Source: Mucilaginibacter sp. (GTDB lineage Bacteria > Bacteroidota > Bacteroidia > Sphingobacteriales > Sphingobacteriaceae). From it: a stretch of 64,000 nucleotides of DNA. The translations under genes and the position numbers were made by a program. The DNA lies in NCBI RefSeq assembly GCF_025362475.1, contig NZ_JANYGH010000055.1, positions 62,001 through 126,000 on the forward strand. Direction: 5' to 3'. The notes beneath the pieces were generated by a model that made no database searches, was not told where the DNA came from, and saw nothing but the letters and a program-made list of their open reading frames with translations. This document shows, piece after piece, positions 17,146 to 25,840 of the stretch (within the stretch, counting starts at the first letter, position 1; the number at the start of each line of letters is the position of its first letter).

Positions 17146-20100
17146 TTAAAATCGGAATGCTGTTGAAAGATAAGGATACCATCCTTCTTCAGAGTGCCCG
17201 GCAACTATTTTTATTACTACCAGTTTAGCGGGTGCAATATATAAACCGGCACCCGTGCCATTATGCCATTTATCTGAATGCTCTCCCTTTTCCCAAACTC
17301 TGCCAATATCATAAAAGCCCAAAAGCCCGGCCTGTCCCGGTACAATATAACTGGCAAAATCAAATAGTTTAACACGCAATTCCAGGTTGTTATAAAAGCT
17401 GTATTGTCCGGCAAAACGGTATAATCTATATCCTAATAAGTTATCCTGCCCACCCAAAAACAGGGATTGATAAAAAGCTGTTTTACCAATGGTGATACCG
17501 CCACCAATCCTTTCGGCCAGTACAACGGTACCCTTAGTATTTAAACTTTTATACAATGCTGCTTGTGGTATAAGCTGTGTAAAGGTATTTGAATAGCTAT
17601 TTAAACCCGCATAACCTTGCAGTTTAATATTTACATAGCTTCCCCAGGCAGGTAGGATCTGGTTGTTACGCTTATCGCTGGTAAAATTAACTATTACGCC
17701 GGCAAAAAGCTTTTGTTTATCAAAGTTATAACGATCTGTACTTTTTGTAAGTAATGGATTTGTAATTAAACGACCTGTGTTATCGGCATCGTTTAAATTA
17801 TAGTATTGAAAAGATGGACCGACGTTTATCGTGGTGCCCGATTTACTATGCCAGCTTAAAGCGGGATCAAACTGAACGGTAGTGAACCTGGTACGGTAAA
17901 ATCTTTTATAGTCGCCTGTTTTGTCAAATACTGTTTCATTGCCACGCCCAAAAAAGTTAAGGCTTTGGGGCGAATTGGCCTGAAATTGCAATAAAAGGTT
18001 TGCATTTCCCACCGCTTTTATCCACTCACCATTATAATTAACCCTAAATGCTTTAGTTGAAAATGAATGGCTTACAAACACCTGCTGCACATCATTGTAA
18101 GGGAATTTACGAAAACTATCCTGGTGGGTATATTTAAAACCAAGGCCCAGCAAAAAGCCTTCATCGGGGTTTATTTCGATATTGGCAAGCGGCATGGTAA
18201 CATTAGATAAATTGGTTGCCATGTAGGAGATATTAGCACTATCTGCCGAAAGATATCTACGCACCTTTGAAGTATCACCCGTAAGCTTAAACGTGCCGGG
18301 GTCATAAATCTGCACCTTGTTTTTTGATTTGATGATATTATAGTTTTTAACATCCACGCTATCAACAAACCTAAGTTTTATAGGGGATGTGGCGTTATTC
18401 AATATCACCCTATCAGCGCCCGCACCAACATAGATCCTAATCTCTTTGGTAATATCCGGCATGAAATTGATATCCATTAATGTATCTCTTACTTTGCCAT
18501 TATTGTTAATTTTATTGATAACAATGTTGAGGCCATTACCCGGGATATCTTTAATATTCAACAATTCATTTTTGCGGGAGGTGTGGATCTCAACAATTTT
18601 ATTAGTGATCTTGTAAAACTCTTCCATCGCCGCCGGGATATTTGCACGGCGTTCTTTTAATTGTTTAAATAGTTGATCATGCCTTAATTTATAGGATGAT
18701 GCCGGAAGCCTTTTTAAGCCTGCTTCTAAAACCTCGTCGGTTTCGGCAGCAACAAAATCATTAACTATTTTTGTCCAGTGCTCGTGATTATATTTTACAT
18801 CAGGAAGCAGATCTGCAAACATACTGCTCCAGGCAGAGTAGTATATATTACGAATTTTACCATCAAAGCCCTGTAAGTCGGGTTCCAACCATTCTCTTGA
18901 AGCAAGATAAGGTAATATACCCTGGTTGGTATAAAGCGCCTGGTCGCGATCTCGGGGAACGCCTGTATAAACAATACCCTTATCGGTTTTGGTGCCTTGC
19001 CAGCGCCACTGGTCGCCCCTCCTGTCCCAGTCACCAATTAATAAATCAAGCAAACGGCCGCGTAAAAACGCATCTCCATCTAACCTGTTATCGTTGTCCT
19101 TCAACATAACCGCCAGCATTTTTGCGGTAGCATCAGATTTTCCTGTGGGCTCTCTTTCTTCAATCAGTACTACTTTGTTATCAAATACCTTATTGTATTT
19201 GCCCAGCTTTTCATCTGGCGACATCACCCCTATCTGGGGATTGGTATGAGGCACGCGTGCGGCATCTGCCAATGGCGGAACGATGAGTGCTGAAAAGGGG
19301 TGTTGTGCACTCATGGCATCATTTACCCAATCTTTGGCAAAAGTTTCCTGGAATTCTTCGGGCAGTACTTTTTCCGGACTTTTCTCGACGCTGCGGATCA
19401 CCCATTCCTTGCCTGTATTATCTATTAAACGTAAGGAATGGGTTTGAAAACCGCCACCCAATTTTTCGGGAGTTAAGCCTCCCTTAAATTCAGAGATTCT
19501 GATAACAGGTAATTTAGTATCTGCCGCCCATTCCTTACGGTAGTTTTCGCCAAATATGGTGCGGTGAAATTTGCTTACTTTATTGTAGGAAGGATGCACT
19601 TTAACTACCACGCTATCGGCGGTAATTGGTTTAACGGCAGCATCAAGTTCCTCTTTTACACGGGTGTAAGGTTGGGTGTAGGTAAATGCCTGCTTTACAC
19701 CTGTTGTACTATCAATATAGTAAGTAAAACGGATGCTGTTATCGATCAGCATATCGGCTATAACATACCCTTGAGTAGCATCGGCGAAAAGAGTGTGTGG
19801 CCCTTTTGTAGCGTAAGTGCGTTTGGCACCTGCTCCACTTACTACCTGTACCTGGTCGCTCTTAATAAATTGCAGGCCATGCTCATGTCCTGCTACGTGG
19901 ATCATATTTGGGAAGCCTTTAAAAACACCATCTATTCGCGTTATCATATCCTTATATAAGGGATGATTCAAGTCCTCGGGATTAGGAAAGGATGAACGTA
20001 AAAAAGGATACAATGAACCAATTACCGGCAAGGGCACCATTAAATTGCTGTTGAGGGCAGTTAACGGAAAAATATGATCCTTCAAAGAAAACTTGCCGCC

Positions 20101-20748
20101 ATGTGTACCATAGCTTTGAAATGGATGATGTGATGCCAGCAGAATAACCTTGTTGCGGTTCCTGTTCAATATCTCCTCAAATTTATCTATTATATCATCT
20201 TTGGTTTTACAATCGCATTCCGCATCATTATTAATCTTGCTATAAGGATATAACCACCATTCACTATCAAAGGCTATAACTGTTAAATTTTCATTCAGAT
20301 CAATCTCTACCGGATCGGGGCATCCGTTTGCGGGAATCATTTTTAATAAGCTATCCTGTTGCTCATTCAAATATTGCCACTGGCGTTTAATTTTAGCCAG
20401 TCCTTGCGGTCCCATTTTATCCCAGTCATGATTGCCGGGCACAAAATAAACAGGTGCGCCGTTAGCACGCATGGGTTGATATTGCGATTGAAGGATCTTT
20501 TTTGTTCGTTCTTCATCAGGGCTGCCCGGTAAGCCCATACCTGTTGGGTATATATTATCGCCCAGGTACATTACAATGGTTTTGTTTTTAACGATGTTAG
20601 CCGCTGCATGTTTTAAAACATCGCTTTGATGCACCCCCATTTCGCCTGCATCACCTATTAGTATTACCCGGTAACGTACCGAATCCTGGGCCTTTGCGGC
20701 AAGCCTGCCCAGGAATAAAATGAATAAGAAAAGTATTTTTTTATTCAT
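17146..20748 (-). CDS. Calcineurin-like phosphoesterase / kinase-like domain / outer-membrane beta-barrel fusion
   Basis: This 1200-residue protein has a signal peptide (cleavage near AKAQDS). Residues 25-340 are a metallophosphoesterase with all its metal motifs: GDAG (32-35), GDNIY (63-67), GNHDWD (105-110), SHHPF (206-210) and GHEHG (287-291). Residues 395-650 match the kinase-like region of the 855-residue neighbour, with GGG at 431-433, Lys456, GDWDRR at 572-577 and PRDRDQ at 598-603. The rest forms a BamA/Omp85-like barrel ending in Phe. The phosphoesterase should therefore sit at the cell surface or in the periplasm, tethered to the outer membrane. It overlaps the PAP2 gene by 8 bp, so the two are translationally linked. 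The substrate is unknown. Confidence 0.82.
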   Translation of the reverse strand: MNKKILFLFILFLGRLAAKAQDSVRYRVILIGDAGEMGVHQSDVLKHAAANIVKNKTIVMYLGDNIYPTGMGLPGSPDEERTKKILQSQYQPMRANGAPVYFVPGNHDWDKMGPQGLAKIKRQWQYLNEQQDSLLKMIPANGCPDPVEIDLNENLTVIAFDSEWWLYPYSKINNDAECDCKTKDDIIDKFEEILNRNRNKVILLASHHPFQSYGTHGGKFSLKDHIFPLTALNSNLMVPLPVIGSLYPFLRSSFPNPEDLNHPLYKDMITRIDGVFKGFPNMIHVAGHEHGLQFIKSDQVQVVSGAGAKRTYATKGPHTLFADATQGYVIADMLIDNSIRFTYYIDSTTGVKQAFTYTQPYTRVKEELDAAVKPITADSVVVKVHPSYNKVSKFHRTIFGENYRKEWAADTKLPVIRISEFKGGLTPEKLGGGFQTHSLRLIDNTGKEWVIRSVEKSPEKVLPEEFQETFAKDWVNDAMSAQHPFSALIVPPLADAARVPHTNPQIGVMSPDEKLGKYNKVFDNKVVLIEEREPTGKSDATAKMLAVMLKDNDNRLDGDAFLRGRLLDLLIGDWDRRGDQWRWQGTKTDKGIVYTGVPRDRDQALYTNQGILPYLASREWLEPDLQGFDGKIRNIYYSAWSSMFADLLPDVKYNHEHWTKIVNDFVAAETDEVLEAGLKRLPASSYKLRHDQLFKQLKERRANIPAAMEEFYKITNKIVEIHTSRKNELLNIKDIPGNGLNIVINKINNNGKVRDTLMDINFMPDITKEIRIYVGAGADRVILNNATSPIKLRFVDSVDVKNYNIIKSKNKVQIYDPGTFKLTGDTSKVRRYLSADSANISYMATNLSNVTMPLANIEINPDEGFLLGLGFKYTHQDSFRKFPYNDVQQVFVSHSFSTKAFRVNYNGEWIKAVGNANLLLQFQANSPQSLNFFGRGNETVFDKTGDYKRFYRTRFTTVQFDPALSWHSKSGTTINVGPSFQYYNLNDADNTGRLITNPLLTKSTDRYNFDKQKLFAGVIVNFTSDKRNNQILPAWGSYVNIKLQGYAGLNSYSNTFTQLIPQAALYKSLNTKGTVVLAERIGGGITIGKTAFYQSLFLGGQDNLLGYRLYRFAGQYSFYNNLELRVKLFDFASYIVPGQAGLLGFYDIGRVWEKGEHSDKWHNGTGAGLYIAPAKLVVIKIVAGHSEEGWYPYLSTAFRF

Positions 20749-21367
20749 GATCAGTTACGGTTGGGTTGTGCTTTTTAAATAACTTTTGATTAAGCCAATG
20801 GCCTGCATATGATGTACCTATGCCTACAGCAGCACCTGCTAATACATCCGTTGGGTAATGTTTACCCAGATACATCCTGGAGTAACCTACCGATGATGCC
20901 CATAAATAAGCCGGTACGGTTACATACCATTTATGATACTGTATAGATAAAGTGGCTGCTGTTGCAAATGCCAGGCTGGTATGCCCCGAAGGAAAAGACT
21001 GATTGTGCGTTGGCGAATTAACAAACACATCGTTAGGGTATCTATCAGCCGGCCTGGTACGATTTACGGTTACCTTAAGAAGATCTGTAACTAAAACAGA
21101 TGCTCCTAAATTGATAATGGTTTCGATACCATTACGTTTAGCTGTTTCATTGTTGCTGACTAAACCATATATCAGCGTGCCGAAGGAGGCAGCTCCTGCT
21201 CCATAATAGGCCGAATTACTGGTATTGCGCCAATATAAGGACGTTGGATAGCGAGGGTTGATACTCTTTAAAATATTAATATCTGGGTTTTGGGCTAAGC
21301 AATTATGATAACCTGTAAATGCAATGATTATAAAAAAAATCCAGATCAGTTTCGCGTCTCTTATCAT
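20741..21367 (-). CDS. PAP2-family phosphatase (secreted)
   Basis: This 208-residue protein has a hydrophobic N-terminal signal (WIFFIIIAFTGYHNCLAQ). All three PAP2/acid-phosphatase motifs are present: KVTVNRTRP, SFPSGHTSLAF and SRMYLGKHYPTD. They hold the nucleophilic His and the phosphate-binding Arg and Lys. Such enzymes remove phosphate from lipid phosphates, undecaprenyl diphosphate or small phosphoesters. It lies 7 bp after the SdiA-regulated-type lipoprotein and overlaps the phosphoesterase-barrel gene by 8 bp, which suggests a joint role in periplasmic phosphate release. Confidence 0.93.
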   Translation of the reverse strand: MIRDAKLIWIFFIIIAFTGYHNCLAQNPDINILKSINPRYPTSLYWRNTSNSAYYGAGAASFGTLIYGLVSNNETAKRNGIETIINLGASVLVTDLLKVTVNRTRPADRYPNDVFVNSPTHNQSFPSGHTSLAFATAATLSIQYHKWYVTVPAYLWASSVGYSRMYLGKHYPTDVLAGAAVGIGTSYAGHWLNQKLFKKHNPTVTDHE

Positions 21368-21374
21368 TTTGCTA

Positions 21375-22247
21375 TTATTTAGTGTATTTAAATTTTAAAA
21401 CATTCCCCTCGCTGGTTTTGCTTCCTTCGTTGGAAATATAAAGGTTATAGTTTGCATCAAATGCCATACCCTCGGGTTGGCCAAACAATGAAGTATTTAG
21501 TGGGTAAACCGCTGTTACATTCCAATTAATATCCGTTATTACCAATATTTTGTTAACCGACGACAAAATGTACCACTCATTGGTATTAACGTTTTTCGCT
21601 AATGCCGATGGGTGGAAACCAATCCGCTTTTTACCCAGTATTTTCTCAATAGATTTAACGTTGATGCCGAAATCTCCGCTTTGCTTAAGTGAGCCATCGG
21701 CTTGTAAGGCAAATATGTAACCACTGCTGCTTTTTGTGGTGTGCTCATCCGTACAATGTTTGCATAAAATATAGAGCTGGCGCGATTTTTCGTCGGCATA
21801 CATACCTTCATATTCTCCGGGCGGTAAAAGGCCTTCCAGTTTTTGTACGTCGGCTACTTCTTTGCTTCTTATCTGGCTAAGCGGAAAAGTAAACAGTACC
21901 CCATCGCTGCGCAACATAATTACCCGGTTATGGCAGATAGCAATATCCTCGTAATCGCCTTTTTTCCCAAACCTGCTGTGGCTAACCTGTTTATCGCCTA
22001 ATTTAAAGTAAAATACTTTACCCTCCTCATCCTGCTCTGCATATAAGGAATCGCTTTTGCCATTATTGAAAGTGATTCCCGAGATTTCAAGCAATTCGTC
22101 GGGCATATTGTATTTTATTGGCTTATCTAGGTTATAGCCTTTAGGACTATCATTTCCATTTCTGTCGGCCCTTTCGGTGCATGATATAAATGAAATAGCA
22201 CCTACCGAAACAAGTAAAATGGATATATAAATAATGGCTTTACGCAT
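21375..22247 (-). CDS. SdiA-regulated (YjiK-like) domain lipoprotein
   Basis: This 290-residue protein has a lipoprotein signal (ISILLVSVGAISFISC, acylated Cys near residue 23). The LLEISGITFNNGKSDSLYAE and GDYEDIAI segments, and the C-terminal LFGQPEGMAFDANYNLYISN, are beta-propeller repeats typical of the SdiA-regulated family. Its biochemical role is not established; the propeller resembles those of phytases and esterases. It lies 12 bp downstream of ppk1 and 7 bp upstream of the PAP2 gene, so it is part of the same operon and acts in the cell envelope. Confidence 0.85.
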   Translation of the reverse strand: MRKAIIYISILLVSVGAISFISCTERADRNGNDSPKGYNLDKPIKYNMPDELLEISGITFNNGKSDSLYAEQDEEGKVFYFKLGDKQVSHSRFGKKGDYEDIAICHNRVIMLRSDGVLFTFPLSQIRSKEVADVQKLEGLLPPGEYEGMYADEKSRQLYILCKHCTDEHTTKSSSGYIFALQADGSLKQSGDFGINVKSIEKILGKKRIGFHPSALAKNVNTNEWYILSSVNKILVITDINWNVTAVYPLNTSLFGQPEGMAFDANYNLYISNEGSKTSEGNVLKFKYTK

Positions 22248-22259
22248 AATTATAACCTT

Positions 22260-24290
22260 TTAAACCCCACTTAAAAATTTATATATCTCACGCTGCGATT
22301 GCACCAGGGGTGGTTTGGCATCGATGTTTATATTCTGCAATTGCGCATTTAGAATTACAGCTTGTACATTATCTTTTAATTGTAGATCAATAATCTGTAA
22401 AATTTCGGCCTTTATCTTTTCATCATAAACAGGGAAGCAAACCTCAATACGGCGGTAAATGTTACGGTTCATCCAATCGGCTGAGCCAAGAAATACTTTT
22501 TTATCGCCATTGTTGTGAAAGATAAATATACGACCATGCTCCAGGTAACGGTCAACTATACGTCTAATGGTGATATTCTCGCTCATACCCGGTATTCCGG
22601 GGATTAAACAACAAACGCTCCGCACAATCATGCTTATTTTAACCCCAGCCTGCGATGCTTCGTACAATTTAGCAATTAGCTTACGCTCTTCCAAATTGTT
22701 TAGCTTTATAGTGATGGCGGCAGGTAAGTTTTGTTTCGCGTTTGCAATTTCTTTATCTATTAATTCCATAAAGCCCGATTGCAAATTAAACTGCGCAACC
22801 AGCAAATGCTTAAAATTGATAGGGTAACCCTCCGCAGATTTTTTTCCCTTAGATAAGAAAATAAATAGCAATTCCATTTCGCGCAGCAACAATGGATTTG
22901 CCGTCATTAAAATATGGTCAGTATAAAAAGCGGCGGTACTTTCATTAAAATTACCGGTAGCCAATAGTCCAGAATATTTATCACGACCATTCACCTGCCT
23001 TTTTACCAGCGCTACTTTAGCATGAACTTTAAGTGCTTTATCGCTATAGATGATATTTACTCCGGCGGCCTTCATCTTTTTAGCCCATTTTATATTATTG
23101 GCTTCATCAAAACGTGCTTTCAGCTCAACCATCACCCTTACCTTTTTGCCATTATTGGCTGCGCTAATCAGCGCGTTCACAATTCGCGAATCGCTGGCTA
23201 CGCGATAAAGGGTTACAAATATCTCCTCTACGGTCACATCCGTTGCAGCTTCGTTAAAAAAGCGCAGTATCGTATTGTATGATTGATATGGCGCGTGAAA
23301 AATGCAGTCCTGTTTTTCAATATAATCAAACAAAGAACTCCAGCTACCAATAGTACTGTTTGTGACTGGTGCCCAACGGGAGTAGCGTAGTGAAGGATTA
23401 TTAACCGGTAAGCCCATCAGATCCTTAAGATTATGGTACATCCCGCCCTCAACCACACTTGAACTTTGTAAGCTAAATTTTTCTGTTATAAAATGCAGTA
23501 TACGCAAAGGAATACCTGGTTGATGCAAAAACCTGGTGGCTATGCCCAGATCACGTTTTAACAGTTGCTTTTCTATTTGCTCGGTTAGGTCGCCCTGGTA
23601 TTCGTCTTTCAGGTCCAGTTCAGCATCGCGGGTTATTTTAAAGCTAAAGCATCCTTGTAATGTTTCATTCGCAAACAGTTTATCAAGGTTATGCCTGATG
23701 ATATCATCCAGGAAAATAATGTATTGCCGATCATCAGCACTAACACTGTAAAAACGCGGTAACTGGTTTGAAGGGATATTGAGTATTACATTTCGCTCCT
23801 TATCGTCTCGGGTACGAAGATTTATAAAAAAATATAACCTGTTATTTTCAGGGAAAAAGTTCTTTTTGGTGTCAGCTAGATCTATCGGCTGCAAAAAAGA
23901 CATTACCTGGCTGTAAAAGTAATCACTTACTTTATCGTTAATAGCAACGGGTATAGGCTCATTAAAAAGGAGATTAATCTTATTGTCTTTTAACAAGGGA
24001 ATAAGCCTGCTGGTAAATACTTGCCCAAATTTTTGCTGCTGATGGCCTATCAGTATTTGTGCTTCCAATAAAACATCTTCCTTTTCGCTATTGCCATGCT
24101 TGGCCAGGTTGTGCAGGGCCAGTAAAACCGGCATTCTTACCCGGTAAAACTCATCTAAGTTTGACGAAAATATCGACAGGAAATTTATCCTTTCCATTAC
24201 GGGAAGATCTTCCTTGTTGGCCTCCAACAAAATACGCTCGTTAAAAAGCAACCAGCTCAGGTCCCTATCAAAAAATGAATAATGATCCAT
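22260..24290 (-). CDS. ppk1: Polyphosphate kinase 1
   Basis: This enzyme reversibly makes inorganic polyphosphate from ATP. It has 676 residues, normal for PPK1. The N-terminal domain begins FFDRDLSWLLFNERILLEA and contains SNLDEFYRVRMP. The catalytic core has the first phospholipase-D-like histidine motif (KVHAKVALVKR), the second (YLEHGRIFIF) and the conserved LGSADWMNRNIYRRIEV. It sits between the HD-PycTM gene (39 bp upstream) and the SdiA-regulated-type lipoprotein (12 bp downstream), all minus strand. This ties polyphosphate synthesis to a membrane signalling protein and several envelope phosphatases. No exopolyphosphatase gene is in the window. Confidence 0.97.
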   Translation of the reverse strand: MDHYSFFDRDLSWLLFNERILLEANKEDLPVMERINFLSIFSSNLDEFYRVRMPVLLALHNLAKHGNSEKEDVLLEAQILIGHQQQKFGQVFTSRLIPLLKDNKINLLFNEPIPVAINDKVSDYFYSQVMSFLQPIDLADTKKNFFPENNRLYFFINLRTRDDKERNVILNIPSNQLPRFYSVSADDRQYIIFLDDIIRHNLDKLFANETLQGCFSFKITRDAELDLKDEYQGDLTEQIEKQLLKRDLGIATRFLHQPGIPLRILHFITEKFSLQSSSVVEGGMYHNLKDLMGLPVNNPSLRYSRWAPVTNSTIGSWSSLFDYIEKQDCIFHAPYQSYNTILRFFNEAATDVTVEEIFVTLYRVASDSRIVNALISAANNGKKVRVMVELKARFDEANNIKWAKKMKAAGVNIIYSDKALKVHAKVALVKRQVNGRDKYSGLLATGNFNESTAAFYTDHILMTANPLLLREMELLFIFLSKGKKSAEGYPINFKHLLVAQFNLQSGFMELIDKEIANAKQNLPAAITIKLNNLEERKLIAKLYEASQAGVKISMIVRSVCCLIPGIPGMSENITIRRIVDRYLEHGRIFIFHNNGDKKVFLGSADWMNRNIYRRIEVCFPVYDEKIKAEILQIIDLQLKDNVQAVILNAQLQNINIDAKPPLVQSQREIYKFLSGV

Positions 24291-24329
24291 AATCGCAGTA
24301 TTTATCTATTTAGCTATAAAATTTACTGC

Positions 24330-25589
24330 TTAGAGCAATGTCGAAATAATGAACGCTGCTACCGAAATAATAAGTCCAAACATGAATATATTATAAGAAG
24401 CACGCAACAACCGGTATTTTTTACCTAATACAACACCCTGTGAATAATTGTCGCGGATAAGACTGCCATATAAAAAGTCGCTGTCATCCATCATTTTTAT
24501 CATACCGTCGGCGTATTCATCCAGCGACATCCGGTAAAAGTTACCAAAGAACAACAGGTTAACAGTTTTCTTTTCAATATCAGCGCGCGTAAACAATCCA
24601 CTCGGGATGGATGGCCGCGTTGCCAGTATAGAAAAAGTCATCGTTAATAAACTTACGCCAAGCAGCATAAAGGTAGGAATCAGCAGGTTTGAGTGCTCAT
24701 CAAGCTTACGTAAAACCAAACTGATTATAGCTGATAGAATAATGGAGTTTACCGTAATCATAATATGGGCCTTATTATCGGCCATATCGCTCAGTCGCTG
24801 ATGGTTGCTTGAGCTAATCCGGAACATGGTTTCTATGCCTCGCTCGGGCTTATCATTTTTATGCTTTTTACCATGTTTATCGTGATCATTTTTGCTGTCA
24901 TCGAAAGCGTCGGTAATGTTTATTTCGGCAGACTCATCTGCTTCAACATATTCATCTGTTTTAGCAGGTTCTTTTGTTTCGGTTTTATCCTTCACCGTAC
25001 TTTGCTTTTCTAAAAGTTTGTCGAGGTTTTTTTGTTGCTGATCACCAAGCAACAGGCGGCAATAATCTGTAAAATACCTGTGCGATTGCAATAATTCAAT
25101 ACTGCGGGCACGCCATTCATCTTTATCAATGGTGATACGCTTTACTGCTTCTATCTCTTTGCGAACCATTTTACTCCTTTCACTAAAATCATCGGTTCCT
25201 AAATGAAAAAGATCGGCATCGCATAAAATTTCCTGGAGTAAGCCAACTGGCTTCTGAGGCATTTCGGTAGCCAGGATACAGGCTTTAATTTTATCTATCA
25301 CAGGCTGAGTTACCTTTAATTGTTTCAACTCATGCTCTGCAATACTTATACTTTTTGCTTCATGATCGGCCCTATCCGTAAAGTAGCCGGTGTCATGAAA
25401 CCATGCAGATGATACTACCACAAAAAAATCCTCATCACTTAGCTGGTAATGGTTGGCTATTTTGGTTGCTGCAGTAACAACATCCTTAGTATGTTTAATA
25501 TTATGGTATATCAGTTCCGGATCCTGGTAGGCGTCGAAATAGGAAGTGACATATTGTTTTACCTCTTCTAATAGTTGTTGAAATTTCAT
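24330..25589 (-). CDS. HD-domain phosphohydrolase fused to a Pycsar-effector-like (PycTM) membrane domain
   Basis: The ATG at 25589 gives 419 residues; the longer frame uses a TTG at 25613. Residues 10-190 form an HD domain with YHNIKHT (His29, His33), FHDTGY (His65-Asp66) and CDADLF (Asp124). A charged linker rich in Glu, Asp and Lys covers about 195-250. The C-terminal part resembles PycTM, the membrane effector domain of Pycsar cyclic-pyrimidine defence systems: NKAHIMITVNSIILSAIISL (TM1), a second TM, FFGNFYRMSLDEYADGM and a last TM at the C-terminus. The HD part may hydrolyse a nucleotide signal; that is inference. It is the first gene of the polyphosphate cluster, and no Pycsar cyclase lies beside it. 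Confidence 0.83.
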   Translation of the reverse strand: MKFQQLLEEVKQYVTSYFDAYQDPELIYHNIKHTKDVVTAATKIANHYQLSDEDFFVVVSSAWFHDTGYFTDRADHEAKSISIAEHELKQLKVTQPVIDKIKACILATEMPQKPVGLLQEILCDADLFHLGTDDFSERSKMVRKEIEAVKRITIDKDEWRARSIELLQSHRYFTDYCRLLLGDQQQKNLDKLLEKQSTVKDKTETKEPAKTDEYVEADESAEINITDAFDDSKNDHDKHGKKHKNDKPERGIETMFRISSSNHQRLSDMADNKAHIMITVNSIILSAIISLVLRKLDEHSNLLIPTFMLLGVSLLTMTFSILATRPSIPSGLFTRADIEKKTVNLLFFGNFYRMSLDEYADGMIKMMDDSDFLYGSLIRDNYSQGVVLGKKYRLLRASYNIFMFGLIISVAAFIISTLL

Positions 25590-25610
25590 TTGGATTGGGT
25601 AATTGTTTAT

Positions 25611-25652
25611 CAAATTTATTCTAAAATTTTTTATTAAACTGTTTAATAAAAA
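25611..25652 (-). promoter_or_regulatory. Candidate promoter and operator of the polyphosphate cluster
   Basis: The minus strand reads TAAATTTG at 25611-25618, an exact -7 consensus, 22 bases before the ATG at 25589. Just upstream lies a perfect palindrome with 12-bp arms (25628-25639 and 25641-25652, centre base 25640). It covers the -33 region and is a likely regulator site. Confidence 0.5.
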
Positions 25653-25680
25653 TTATGGGCTTAATTATTGCGTAAGAGTT

Positions 25681-25837
25681 ATTTGAAAATAAGGCAGAAT
25701 ACAAATGATGCAGTCTTATTTTCAAATCTTGTGCCAATTGATAAACAATTTGTTTATCAATTACTTAATGTAAATACCGGATTCTTGAATAATCGATATA
25801 TCGCTGAAAAACGTAATATATTACGGCATATAGCGAT
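25681..25837. repeat. Cluster of three palindromes between the divergent ends of two minus-strand transcripts
   Basis: Three palindromes occupy this 227-bp spacer. The first has 13-bp arms at 25681-25693 and 25715-25727. The second has 12-bp arms at 25736-25747 and 25751-25762 (AATTGATAAACA). The third is the 14-bp palindrome CGTAATATATTACG at 25812-25825, bracketed by ATCGCT and AGCGAT. They follow the stop of the transglutaminase gene and precede the polyphosphate-cluster promoter. They could be terminators or binding sites. A 65-codon plus-strand frame across them is not credible. Confidence 0.6.
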
Positions 25838-25840
25838 TTC

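Noticed and set aside
17123..17182. 20-codon extension of the GAF protein
   Set aside because: It overlaps the preceding gene by 37 bp, while an ATG at 17122 gives a clean 23-bp gap.
25590..25613. TTG start of the HD-PycTM gene
   Set aside because: It lies within the -7 promoter box region; the ATG at 25589 is better placed.
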